From the NCBI GenBank assembly GCA_036279975.1, contig DASURP010000047.1, positions 1 to 34,356 on the forward strand: DNA of 34,356 nucleotides, read 5' to 3'. This stretch comes from 66-474 sp036279975. GTDB taxonomy: Bacteria > Pseudomonadota > Gammaproteobacteria > Xanthomonadales > Rhodanobacteraceae. Positions 23,560 through 31,394 of the stretch are shown here, one piece after another. Each line of letters starts with the position of its first letter. Position 1 is the stretch's first letter. The notes under the pieces are model-generated. The model was not told the DNA's origin, ran no database searches, and was given only the letters and a program-made list of their open reading frames with translations. Position numbers and translations under genes: made by a program.

Positions 23560-26229
23560 ATGGACACACCCAACACCGCCCCCAACCCGGCCGCGGACGC
23601 CACCGTCCGCCTCGCCGATTACCGCCCCCCGGCCTGGCGCGTCAGCCAGGTCGAGCTGAAGTTCGAGCTTGGCATCGATGCAACCCTGGTCCATTCCAGG
23701 CTCACCCTCGCCCGCGATCGCGACGAGCCCTTGCGGCTCGACGGCGAGGAAGTGGAACTCATCGCCGCGCGCCTGGACGGCCGCCTGCTCGCAGCCGGCG
23801 ACTATGCGCTGGACGCCGCCGGCCTGACGATTCCCGGCGCGCGCGACGGCAGCGTGCTGGAAATCGACGCGCGCATCGCGCCGGTTCGCAACAGCCAACT
23901 GTCGGGGTTGTACCTCTCGGGCACGCGCACCGCCGGCTTCCTGCTGACCCAGTGCGAAGCGCAGGGCTTTCGCCGCATCACGTTCTTTCCCGACCGCCCG
24001 GACGTGCTGGCGCGCTATGACGTCACCCTGGCCGCCGACCGGGACCGCTTCCCGGTGCTGCTTGCGGGCGGCGAGCTGACCGCTGCGGGCGAACTCGAGG
24101 GCGGCCGCCATTTCGCACGCTTTGTCGATCCGCACCCGAAACCCAGCTACCTGTTCGCGCTGGTCGCGGGCCGCCTGGAAAAGATCGAACGCCCTTACCG
24201 CACCGCCGATGGCCACGATGTGACACTGCGGCTGTGGGCCGAAGCCGACGCTATCGGCCGCTGCCACTACGCGATGGACGCGCTGCAGCGTGCGATGCGC
24301 TGGGATGAGCAGGCCTTCGGACGCAACTACGACCTGCCGGTGTTCAACGTGGTCGCCACCCACGACTTCAACATGGGCGCGATGGAGAACAAGGGCCTCA
24401 ACATCTTCAACTCGAAGTACCTGCTGGCCGACCCCGACACCACCACCGATGACGAGTACCGCCGCATCGAGGCCGTGATCGGCCACGAATATTTCCACAA
24501 CTGGAGCGGCAACCGCGTGACCTGCCGCGACTGGTTCCAGTTGAGCCTGAAGGAAGGCTTCACGGTGTTCCGTGAACATTCCTTCTGCGAAGCGATGCAC
24601 TCGGCCGCGCTGAAACGCATCGAGGACGTCGCCACGCTGCGGCGCGTGCAGTTCTCCGAGGATGCAGGTCCACTTGCGCATCCGGTGCGCCCGGCCGAAT
24701 ACCGGGCGATCGACAACTTCTACACTGCGACGGTGTACGAGAAGGGCGCGGAACTGATCCGCATGCTCGCGGGCCGGCTTGGCCCGGACGGCTTCCGGCG
24801 CGGCACCGACCTGTATTTCTCGCGCTTCGACGGCCAGGCCGTCACCATCGACGACCTGCTCGCGGCGCTGGGCGAAGCCAACGGCGTGGACCTGTCGCCT
24901 TATCTTGCCTGGTACGCCCAAGCCGGCACACCCGAACTGCACGCGAGCGGCAGCTACGATGCCGCGGCAAAACGCTACGTGTTGACGCTTTCCCAACGCA
25001 CCCCGCCGACGCCCGGCCAGGCGCTCAAGCAAGCGCTGCCGATCCCGGTCAAGGCCGCGCTGTTCGACGACGACGGCGCGCGCATCCGGGTCCGGAACGA
25101 AAGCATGCAGGCCGGCGACGAATGCGTGCTGGAACTGACCGGCGCGGAACAGCGCTTCGCGTTCGATGACGTGCCGGTTCAACCGACGCCATCGTTGTGC
25201 CGGGGCTTCTCGGCGCCGGTGCGCGTCGTGTTCGACTACACCCCCGCGCAGCTTGCCCTGCTGGTGCACCACGAAAGCGAAGGCTTCGACCGCTGGAACG
25301 CCGCCCAGCAGCTTGCCGCGCGCGGCTTCGATGAAGTCCTCGCTGGCGATACTGCGCATTTGGCGTGCGAAGCCTGGCTGGATGCGTTGGCGCGCTGCTT
25401 TGCAATGCGCGCAGAGACCGATCCGGCGCTGCTGGCCGACCTGCTGACGCCACCCTCCGAACTCGAACTCGGCACCCGCCATGCACCCTTCGATCCGGAT
25501 GCCGTGCATGCCGCACGCGAGGCGCTGGAACACGCGTTGGCGCAGTGCCTCGGCGCTGCGCTTGCCGTCGCGTACCACGAACTGCACGCAGGCGAGTCCG
25601 GCGCGCTGGACCCGAACGCGGTCGCACGACGGCGCCTGAAAGCGCGCGTGCTGGCCTTGCTGGCGCGCCACGATGTGGCCGGCGGCGCCGAACTGGCGTT
25701 TGCGCAATTCCGCGATGCCCACGGCATGACCGATCGCCTGGCCGCACTGGCCGTGCTGGTGCGCAGCGGCGCACCGCAGGCCGCCGAGGGCCTGCGCCTG
25801 TATCGCGAGCGCTTCGACGGCGACGCGCTGACCCTGGACAAGTGGCTGATGTTGCAGGCCACCAACCCAATGCATGCCACGCTGGAACGCGTGCAGGCAC
25901 TGGAATCCGATCCCGCGTTCACGCTGGCCAATCCCAACCGGGTGCAGTCGCTGCTGGGGGCCTTCGCGCGAGCCAACCCGGTCGCGTTCCACCGCCCGGA
26001 TGGCGCCGGGCACCGCCACTTCGCCGACAAGCTGGTCGAGATCGATTCGCGCAATCCGCAACTGGCCGCGCGCCTGGCCAAGGCCTTCGAGGACTGGACG
26101 CGCCTGGAGCCCGTGCGCAGGGCGTCGGCGGAAGCGGCCCTGCGCGCCACGGTGGCGCGGCAGCAACACTCGCCGGACCTCGGCGAGATCCTGGCCCGCA
26201 CCCTCGCGGCAGGCGACGCCGCAGGCTGA
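23560..26229 (+). CDS. pepN: Aminopeptidase N
   Basis: An 889-residue M1-family zinc aminopeptidase, close to the length of E. coli PepN (870). It removes N-terminal residues from peptides in the cytoplasm. The exopeptidase motif is GAMEN (273-277), the zinc site is HEYFH (309-313) with the third ligand Glu332 in LKEGF, and the transition-state Tyr is probably in FYTATVYEKGAELIRML. ITFFPDRPDVLARY and HDFNMGAMENKGLNIFNSK are typical PepN landmarks. The C-terminal helical domain ends with ARTLAAGDAAG. The ATG at 23560 lacks a ribosome binding site, and a -10-like box directly upstream allows a leaderless transcript. It is divergent from the dehydratase gene. A 72-base gap separates it from the lipoprotein gene. 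Confidence 0.96.
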   Translation: MDTPNTAPNPAADATVRLADYRPPAWRVSQVELKFELGIDATLVHSRLTLARDRDEPLRLDGEEVELIAARLDGRLLAAGDYALDAAGLTIPGARDGSVLEIDARIAPVRNSQLSGLYLSGTRTAGFLLTQCEAQGFRRITFFPDRPDVLARYDVTLAADRDRFPVLLAGGELTAAGELEGGRHFARFVDPHPKPSYLFALVAGRLEKIERPYRTADGHDVTLRLWAEADAIGRCHYAMDALQRAMRWDEQAFGRNYDLPVFNVVATHDFNMGAMENKGLNIFNSKYLLADPDTTTDDEYRRIEAVIGHEYFHNWSGNRVTCRDWFQLSLKEGFTVFREHSFCEAMHSAALKRIEDVATLRRVQFSEDAGPLAHPVRPAEYRAIDNFYTATVYEKGAELIRMLAGRLGPDGFRRGTDLYFSRFDGQAVTIDDLLAALGEANGVDLSPYLAWYAQAGTPELHASGSYDAAAKRYVLTLSQRTPPTPGQALKQALPIPVKAALFDDDGARIRVRNESMQAGDECVLELTGAEQRFAFDDVPVQPTPSLCRGFSAPVRVVFDYTPAQLALLVHHESEGFDRWNAAQQLAARGFDEVLAGDTAHLACEAWLDALARCFAMRAETDPALLADLLTPPSELELGTRHAPFDPDAVHAAREALEHALAQCLGAALAVAYHELHAGESGALDPNAVARRRLKARVLALLARHDVAGGAELAFAQFRDAHGMTDRLAALAVLVRSGAPQAAEGLRLYRERFDGDALTLDKWLMLQATNPMHATLERVQALESDPAFTLANPNRVQSLLGAFARANPVAFHRPDGAGHRHFADKLVEIDSRNPQLAARLAKAFEDWTRLEPVRRASAEAALRATVARQQHSPDLGEILARTLAAGDAAG

Positions 26230-26301
26230 ATGCACCGCTGCAAGCCGGCGCGCAAAGGCGTACCATCGGGTACAGGAAATACCCAAACCCGGAGGCACGC
26301 C

Positions 26302-27120
26302 ATGTTCGCAGCATTTCGACCCAAGGCATGGCGCCGTCTTGCCCGCAGCGCGGCCCTCGGCGCCGGCAGTCTCATCCTGGCCGGCTGTGCAACCGGCTAT
26401 GCGTTCGTGCAACCCGATGTCGCGGGCGGCGGTGGCTACTACACCAGTGACGGCCCGTATTCGGGGCAGGGCTATTACGGCTATTACGGCACCGGCCCCT
26501 ATTACCCCGGCACCAGCGGTTTCGGCTACTACAACGGCACCAACCCGTACGGCGGCGCGTTCGGCTGGTACTCCGGTTACGGCTACTGGTCGCCGTTCGG
26601 CTTCAACCTCGGCATCTCGAACATCTGGAATTTCCCGGGCTACTGGGGGCCGTGGTACACCAGCGGCTTTCCGGTCCGGGGATGCTGGTACGCCTGCCAC
26701 CGGCACCACCGTCACGATCCGGATGCCACGGCATCGAAGCCGTGGCTGAAACCCGACCACGCCCCCGTTCCGCCCGGCGTGGCAAGTAGTCCGGTGCCAC
26801 CGGTTGCCGTACCGGCCCGCCCGATGGAAGGCTTTGCCACCCGGCGCCCGCTTGAATCGGCTGCGTTCGCCCCGCACGATTTCGCGCGCGGGCCAAGGTC
26901 GCGGGCTTCCATTCCGCCGCGCCCGGTCGGCATGCCGGCCCGGCCCGTTTACACCCCGTCGGCACCCGTGACGCGGGCCTTCAGCCCACGCCCGGCCGCG
27001 CCCATGCGGGCCCCAACGGCCGTACCACCCGGGTTCTCCGCGCCGCCGCGTGCCGTCTTCAGGTCCGCGCCGCCGCCGCCCCCCAGGCAAACCAAACGGC
27101 CCGCAAACCAGACCCCCTAG
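26302..27120 (+). CDS. Gly/Tyr-rich lipoprotein with Pro-rich tail
   Basis: A 272-residue protein I cannot assign to a named family. The start at 26302 has GGAGG seven bases upstream and is preferred over an in-frame codon at 26230. An Arg-rich start and the lipobox LAGC (Cys29) make it a lipoprotein. Residues about 40-130 are low-complexity, built of Gly, Tyr and Phe (for example GQGYYGYYGTGPYYPG and GFGYYNGTNPYGG). Then come a Cys-His patch (RGCWYACHRHHRHD) and a long Pro/Ala/Arg-rich disordered tail with repeated ARPxxx phrases. The Trp/Tyr/Gly blocks recall adhesive or matrix-associated surface proteins; that is only a resemblance. A hairpin terminator for the opposite gene follows. Confidence 0.7.
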   Translation: MFAAFRPKAWRRLARSAALGAGSLILAGCATGYAFVQPDVAGGGGYYTSDGPYSGQGYYGYYGTGPYYPGTSGFGYYNGTNPYGGAFGWYSGYGYWSPFGFNLGISNIWNFPGYWGPWYTSGFPVRGCWYACHRHHRHDPDATASKPWLKPDHAPVPPGVASSPVPPVAVPARPMEGFATRRPLESAAFAPHDFARGPRSRASIPPRPVGMPARPVYTPSAPVTRAFSPRPAAPMRAPTAVPPGFSAPPRAVFRSAPPPPPRQTKRPANQTP

Positions 27121-27162
27121 GCCCGAATGCGTCGGCCCAGCCGGCGTTCGGTCGCCCAAAGC

Positions 27163-27192
27163 AAACGGGGAGCACCATGGCGCTCCCCGTCG
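27163..27192 (-). terminator. Hairpin terminator, mainly for the small minus-strand gene
   Basis: ACGGGGAGC (27165-27173) and GCTCCCCGT (27182-27190) pair over nine bases with an eight-base loop. On the minus strand the hairpin is followed by TTGCTTT, a usable T-rich tail, 23 bases after the stop of the 66-residue gene. On the plus strand the tail is CGTTTCG, weaker, so it could also serve the lipoprotein gene. Confidence 0.6.
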
Positions 27193-27213
27193 TTTCGCGT
27201 GCTGTCCGGCCGT

Positions 27214-27414
27214 TCAGGCCGGCAGACCCGCGATCACGTCGTCCAGTTCGTGCAGCTGGCGCTCGATGGGCTTCAGCATCTGCTGCTGGCCCGCATTCGG
27301 ACAGGTTTCGCGGATCTGATCGGCCTCGAGTTCCAGCTCGGCCATCTGGACCAGCGCATCGTGATGCTTGCGCACCGCGTCCCATTCCTCATTGGTCATT
27401 TCGGCGAAGCTCAT
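27214..27414 (-). CDS. Small acidic helical protein of unknown function
   Basis: A 66-residue acidic, probably all-helical protein: MSFAEMTNEEWDAVRKHH at the start, then ALVQMAELELEADQIRE, a CPNAGQQQ turn and LKPIERQLHELDDVIAGL. Heptad-like spacing suggests a two-helix hairpin or coiled coil. I chose the ATG at 27414 because GAGGAG stands eight bases upstream; the GTG at 27423 overlaps that binding site. It has no signal peptide. Its amino acid composition, far from the Arg/Pro-rich shadow frames, and its terminator support it as real. No family recognised. Confidence 0.7.
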   Translation of the reverse strand: MSFAEMTNEEWDAVRKHHDALVQMAELELEADQIRETCPNAGQQQMLKPIERQLHELDDVIAGLPA

Positions 27415-27459
27415 TTCAAGCACTCCTCTTTTTTTGCGGCAACGGCGACCTTCAGCCCT

Positions 27460-27636
27460 TCAAGTGGCGTTCACCCGCCGCCGCTGATACTCTTCGCCGA
27501 AAGGGGCTGTTGTGATTGGACTCGCCACTTCGGCACCCGATGTTTTTTCCAAATCTGGCGCCCGGAACTCGGTTACTCTGGATTCCCCCTGTTCCTGATG
27601 ACCGCCGGGCGCCAGTTCCTTTTCGCACCTGTCCAT
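27460..27636 (-). CDS. Possible small protein, 58 residues
   Basis: An ATG at 27636 preceded by GGGGAG at a four-base spacing opens 58 codons that end at 27460. The composition (MDRCEKELAPGG at the start, VTEFRAPDLEKTSG in the middle, FGEEYQRRRVNAT at the end) is balanced and acidic, unlike the Arg-rich antisense frames of this genome. The frame stays open upstream to 27885. An 11-base inverted repeat lies inside it. No family is recognised and it may be chance. Confidence 0.3.
   Translation of the reverse strand: MDRCEKELAPGGHQEQGESRVTEFRAPDLEKTSGAEVASPITTAPFGEEYQRRRVNAT
27555..27615. repeat. 11-bp inverted repeat with 39-base spacer
   Basis: CTGGCGCCCGG (27555-27565) and CCGGGCGCCAG (27605-27615) are perfect reverse complements. 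The overlapping GGAACT and AGTTCC can pair as well. It might be a stem-loop in an RNA or the ends of a very small element. Confidence 0.5.
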
Positions 27637-27680
27637 GGTGCTCCCCGTCGATGCGAAACCGGCCTTGTGATCCGGCTTCT

Positions 27681-27697
27681 TGCCGCTCGCAGCGGCA
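27681..27697. repeat. Short perfect hairpin
   Basis: TGCCGCT, loop CGC, AGCGGCA. No T-run on either side, so it is not a normal terminator. Confidence 0.4.
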
Positions 27698-27930
27698 GCG
27701 TTGGCGGGTGCGCACGAGTATTTGTGCACACGGCGTGCCAATCCATCGGGAAACGCACCCGGAATTTGCAAGAGATTGTTACACTGCGCGGTAGGCGCGG
27801 GATGACGTGCGCTGGACACGTCCGCGGTAACCTTTCGCAACAAACCGGATCCCGATTGCAAACGGGTTGTCACATTTCTGCACATCCGGCAGTGGGTTCA
27901 CGCGTTGCAATCGGAAACAAGTGACACGCC

Positions 27931-28128
27931 ATGACCGGTTATGACGTGATTGTGGTGGGCGTCGGGCGAGACAACGCGTTTGCGATTTGCCGGGGGCAAA
28001 TCGTGCGTTGGCAAGCGCCCGAGGCAGGAAGCCGAGGGCAGGGGCACTTGGCGAGAACAGGACGTTCGAGCCTGGTGACCGCGCGTGGCCGCCCTGCCAG
28101 TGATCGTTTCAGGCAAGTGAATCCATGA
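27931..28128 (+). CDS. Short reading frame mimicking the MnmG N-terminus, possible leader or remnant
   Basis: A 65-codon frame beginning MTGYDVIVVGVGRD, compared with MNTHDVIVVGGGHAG of mnmG 194 bases downstream. Over the first 36 bases, 26 are identical. After about 14 codons the similarity ends and the sequence turns Arg/Gly-rich. The stop overlaps the mnmG start as ATGA (28125-28128), which would allow translational coupling. It has no good ribosome binding site. It may be a degenerate duplicate of the mnmG 5' end, a leader peptide or chance. Confidence 0.3.
   Translation: MTGYDVIVVGVGRDNAFAICRGQIVRWQAPEAGSRGQGHLARTGRSSLVTARGRPASDRFRQVNP
27972..28010. repeat. 39-base imperfect hairpin upstream of mnmG
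   Basis: Outer arms CAACGC (27972-27977) and GCGTTG (28005-28010); inner arms CGATTTGCC (27983-27991) and GGCAAATCG (27995-28003) around a GGG loop, with an asymmetric internal loop. All 15 canonical pairs are exact. It lies 114 bases before mnmG and could be an RNA structure in its leader. No T-run follows. Confidence 0.55.
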
Positions 28129-30017
28129 ACACCCATGACGTCATCGTGGTGGGCGGTGGCCACGCCGGCACCGAAGCCGCCCTCGCTTCCGCGCGCTGCG
28201 GCGCGCGCACGCTGCTGCTCACGCACAATATCGAGACCATCGGGCAGATGAGCTGCAATCCCGCGATCGGCGGGATCGGCAAAGGTCACCTGGTCAAGGA
28301 GGTCGATGCGCTCGGTGGCGCGATGGCGCACGCGGCGGATCTCGCCGGCATCCAGTGGCGCACGTTGAATGCGTCGAAAGGCCCCGCGGTGCGCGCAACG
28401 CGCTGCCAGGCCGATCGCGCGTTGTACAAGGCCGCGATCCGGCGCATCGTCGAGGGGCAACCGAATCTCGAAATCTTCCAGCAGTCGGTGGACGACCTGG
28501 TGATCGAACACGGCCGCGTCACCGGTGTCGTCACGCAGATGGGTTTGACGATCCATGCACCACGCGTGGTATTGACGGTCGGCACATTCCTCGCCGGCAA
28601 GATCCACATCGGCCTCGAAAATCATGCGGGCGGTCGCGCCGGCGATCCGCCTGCGACCACCTTGGCCAAGCGCCTGCGCGAATTGCCGCTGGGCGCCGAT
28701 CGCCTGAAGACCGGCACGCCGCCGCGCATCGACGCGCGCACGCTGGATTATTCGGTGTTCGAGGAACAGCCAGGCGACGATCCGTTGCCGGTGTTCTCGT
28801 ACCTCGGTTCGCGCGAGGAACATCCACGCCAGGTGCCGTGCTGGATCACGCATACCTGCGAACGCACGCACGAGATCATCCGCGCCGGCCTCGACCGTTC
28901 GCCGCTCTACACCGGCAAGATCGAAGGCACCGGCCCGCGCTACTGCCCGTCCATCGAAGACAAAGTGGTGCGTTTCGCCGACAGGGCCTCGCACCAGATC
29001 TTCATCGAGCCGGAAGGACTGGACGCAATCGAGATTTATCCGAACGGCATCTCGACCTCACTGCCGTTCGACGTGCAGGTCGAGTTGGTGCATTCGATCC
29101 CCGGCTTCGAACGCGCGCACATCACGCGTCCGGGCTACGCGATCGAATACGACTATTTCGATCCGCGCGGGCTGCAGCCGTGGCTGGAAACCAAAGCCGT
29201 CGCCGGCTTGTACTTCGCGGGCCAGATCAATGGCACCACCGGCTACGAGGAAGCCGCGGCGCAAGGTTTGGTTGCGGGCCTCAACGCCGCCCGCGCCGCA
29301 TGCGGTGAACAGCCCTGGTGGCCGCGCCGCGACGAGGCTTATACGGGCGTGCTGATCGACGACCTCACCACCAACGGCACCGTCGAGCCGTACCGGATGT
29401 TCACCTCGCGCGCCGAATACCGGCTGCACCTGCGCGAAGACAACGCCGACGTGCGCCTGACCGAAAAAGGTTTCGAGCTGGGCGTGGTGCCGCAGCAACG
29501 CTTGGATGCGATGCGCGCGAAACGCGATGCGGTGGAACGCGAAACCGCACGTCTGAAAGTCCTGTGGGCGGCACCTGCCAACGCACTGGGTGCGGCATTG
29601 CAATCGCAATGCGGCGTCACGCTTGCGCACGAAGCCACCGCCTTGGACCTGCTGCGCCGTCCCGAACTGGATTACGCCGCGCTGACGGGTACGGATGGAT
29701 TCGGTCCGGCAGTCGAGCGCGCGGACGTCGCCGCGCAGGTGGAAGTGCAGGCGAAATATGCGGGCTACCTCGATCGCCAGCGCGACGAGATCGAATGCCA
29801 GCGCCGCCACGAATCCACGCCGATACCGGAAGGTTTCGACTACGATCGCGTGCGTGGTTTGTCCGCCGAAGTGTTGCTGAAGCTGAAGCGCGTGCGTCCG
29901 GCCACGCTCGGCCAGGCGCGCCGCATCGGCGGTGTGACGCCCGCGGCCATTTCGCTGTTGCTGGTACACCTGCACCGGCAGCGCGACCCTCGCGCAGCCC
30001 GGGATTCCGCGGCATAG
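28125..30017 (+). CDS. mnmG: tRNA uridine-5-carboxymethylaminomethyl modification enzyme MnmG (GidA)
   Basis: A 630-residue FAD protein of the normal MnmG length. With MnmE it installs the carboxymethylaminomethyl group at the wobble U34 of several tRNAs. The FAD-binding motif is VVGGGHAGTEAAL (residues 8-20). Signatures SCNPAIGGIGKGHL, RATRCQADRALYK, GTFLAGKIHIG and LKTGTPPRI are present, as are YCPSIEDKVVRF, PEGLDAIEIYPNGIS and the late NGTTGYEEAAAQGLVAG. The C-terminal helical domain carries AEVLLKLKRVRPATLGQARRI-type residues that bind MnmE and tRNA. The ATG at 28125 has a weak AGG binding site and overlaps the stop of a short upstream frame. Unlike many gammaproteobacteria, no rsmG follows; an acyltransferase pseudogene does. 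Confidence 0.97.
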   Translation: MNTHDVIVVGGGHAGTEAALASARCGARTLLLTHNIETIGQMSCNPAIGGIGKGHLVKEVDALGGAMAHAADLAGIQWRTLNASKGPAVRATRCQADRALYKAAIRRIVEGQPNLEIFQQSVDDLVIEHGRVTGVVTQMGLTIHAPRVVLTVGTFLAGKIHIGLENHAGGRAGDPPATTLAKRLRELPLGADRLKTGTPPRIDARTLDYSVFEEQPGDDPLPVFSYLGSREEHPRQVPCWITHTCERTHEIIRAGLDRSPLYTGKIEGTGPRYCPSIEDKVVRFADRASHQIFIEPEGLDAIEIYPNGISTSLPFDVQVELVHSIPGFERAHITRPGYAIEYDYFDPRGLQPWLETKAVAGLYFAGQINGTTGYEEAAAQGLVAGLNAARAACGEQPWWPRRDEAYTGVLIDDLTTNGTVEPYRMFTSRAEYRLHLREDNADVRLTEKGFELGVVPQQRLDAMRAKRDAVERETARLKVLWAAPANALGAALQSQCGVTLAHEATALDLLRRPELDYAALTGTDGFGPAVERADVAAQVEVQAKYAGYLDRQRDEIECQRRHESTPIPEGFDYDRVRGLSAEVLLKLKRVRPATLGQARRIGGVTPAAISLLLVHLHRQRDPRAARDSAA

Positions 30018-30035
30018 CCGCTGCATTCGTCCATT

Positions 30036-30059
30036 CGCGTCCCAGCATGTCCGGACGCG
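30036..30059. terminator. Hairpin after mnmG, weak terminator candidate
   Basis: CGCGTCC (30036-30042) and GGACGCG (30053-30059) pair over seven bases, 19 bases after the mnmG stop. No T-run follows, so intrinsic termination is doubtful. Confidence 0.3.
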
Positions 30060-30202
30060 GTTAACGCGCCCGCTGCAACCATCCAGTCACCGTCTTCGCG
30101 CGATGCGTTCGTCCTCGCGCGCCACCCATGTTTCGAAGCAGGGGAAGCCAGGCAGGCCGGCTCGCGTCGGCGCGCCATGCCCACGGAGGAACCGGCCCGC
30201 GG

Positions 30203-31293
30203 ATGATCCGCGAATCCACCGCCAATTGGACACGCAGCCTGTACCGACCCCTGCGTCGCGCCGGACTGCGTGCATCGCGCAAGCTGATCGCGGCTCCGCC
30301 GCGTCCGGTGCGGCAGCCCGAACGCTACCCGGCACTGGACAACGCGCGCTTCGTGCTGATTGCACTGGTGGTGGTTGGACACCTGCTCGAGCAAATGGTC
30401 GACGCGGGACCGCTGGCCGCGGCACTGTACCGCTGGATCTACCTGTTCCACATGCCGGCCTTCGTACTGATTTCCGGCGCGGTATCGAAACCGAACCTGA
30501 CCCGCCGCCGCGTGTCGGGGCTGGTGACGGGCCTGCTGCTTCCGTACTGCATCTTCCAGACCCTGTACCCCGCCTGGGATGCGTGGCTGTTCCACACCGG
30601 CGATTGGTCGCAGGGTTACCTGACGCCTTGCTGGCTGCTTTGGTACCTGCCGAGCCTCGCGTGCTGGCGGCTGCTGCTGCCGCCGTTCGCACGTCTGAGA
30701 TTCGCCTTGCCGCTGGCGGTGGCGATCGCACTGGCGGCAGGTGCGGCACGTGGATTGGTTACCCGCTGTCGCTGTCGCGCATCCTGGTGTTCTTCCCATT
30801 GTTCCTGCTGGGTCACCGGCTCGGCGCCCGCCGCCTGCAGCACCTCGGGGCCAGTGGTCTGCGCAAGTGCATCGCGATCGTGGTGCTGGCCGCCGCCGCG
30901 GGTGCATGGTGGCTGCGCGACCTTGATCCGGAATGGCTGTACGCCGCGGTCGGCTACGCGGCCTTGCAGGTGGCGGCGTTGCCGGGTGCGGGCGAACGGC
31001 CGGCGCTGCTGTGCGCCTCGGCCCTGTGTGCGCTCGCGGTGCTCGCGCTGGTGCCGCGCCGGTTCTCGCGTACGGGCCTTGGCCGGCACAGCCTGACCGT
31101 CTACCTGATGCACGGCTTCGCGGTGCGTGGCTTGCTTGCAGCGGGTGCGTTCGAATGGCTGGCCGGGGCCATCTCCCCCATCGCGGGGGTCGTGGCGTGC
31201 CTGGCTGCGGGCGCCGCGCTGGCCGCCGCCCTGTCCACCACGCGGATCGCCGCCCGGCTGGCGGCGCCACTGACGCGGCCAGCGGCCTGGTGA
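30203..31293 (+). pseudogene. Acyltransferase-3 family membrane protein, frameshifted
   Basis: The gene for a multi-membrane O-acyltransferase (PF01757, the family that acetylates sugars of polysaccharides and Nod factors) is split between two frames. From the ATG at 30203, one frame encodes RYPALDNARFVLIALVVVGH, LYRWIYLFHMPAFVLISG and LWYLPSLACWRLLLPPF. From about 30750 the good protein continues in another frame with WIGYPLSLSRILVFFPLFL, LLGHRLGARRLQHLGASG, LGRHSLTVYLMHGFAVRG and further hydrophobic helices to a stop at 31291-31293. One missing base between about 30740 and 30750 explains it. The conserved His of VVVGH and the HMPAF motif are intact. Either a recent inactivation or a sequencing error. 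GGAGGA stands twelve bases before the ATG. Confidence 0.75.
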
Positions 31294-31394
31294 AGCAGCC
31301 AACGTGAGGCCATACGCCTACGGATGGAACAATTCAAACGCTTGTATTAGGCTTGGCCGGTCTCGCCTTCCGGCGATCCAGGAGTTCCAAGGCC

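Larger units (their letters stand above)
27424..28124. other. Long intergenic region before mnmG, rich in inverted repeats
   Basis: 701 bases with no convincing large gene and visibly lower GC than its surroundings. It contains a small minus-strand frame with a good ribosome binding site (27460-27636), an 11-base inverted repeat (27555-27565 and 27605-27615), a short hairpin (27681-27697), a 65-codon plus-strand frame that copies the start of MnmG (27931-28128) and, inside it, a 39-base hairpin (27972-28010). The mnmG promoter must lie here, but no strong box was found. Confidence 0.5.

Noticed and set aside
23500..27159. 1219-codon minus-strand frame opposite pepN and the lipoprotein
   Set aside because: Same explanation: pepN on the plus strand has all its catalytic motifs, and the antisense protein resembles nothing.
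27165..27648. A 16-base sequence ACGGGGAGCACCATGG at 27165-27180 and its reverse complement at 27633-27648
   Set aside because: A 16-base match is possible by chance in a GC-rich window of this size, and each copy has a sufficient local explanation (terminator arm; ribosome binding site and start).
30740..30760. Programmed frameshifting in the acyltransferase gene
   Set aside because: No slippery heptamer or following pseudoknot is visible; a missing base or sequencing error is simpler.
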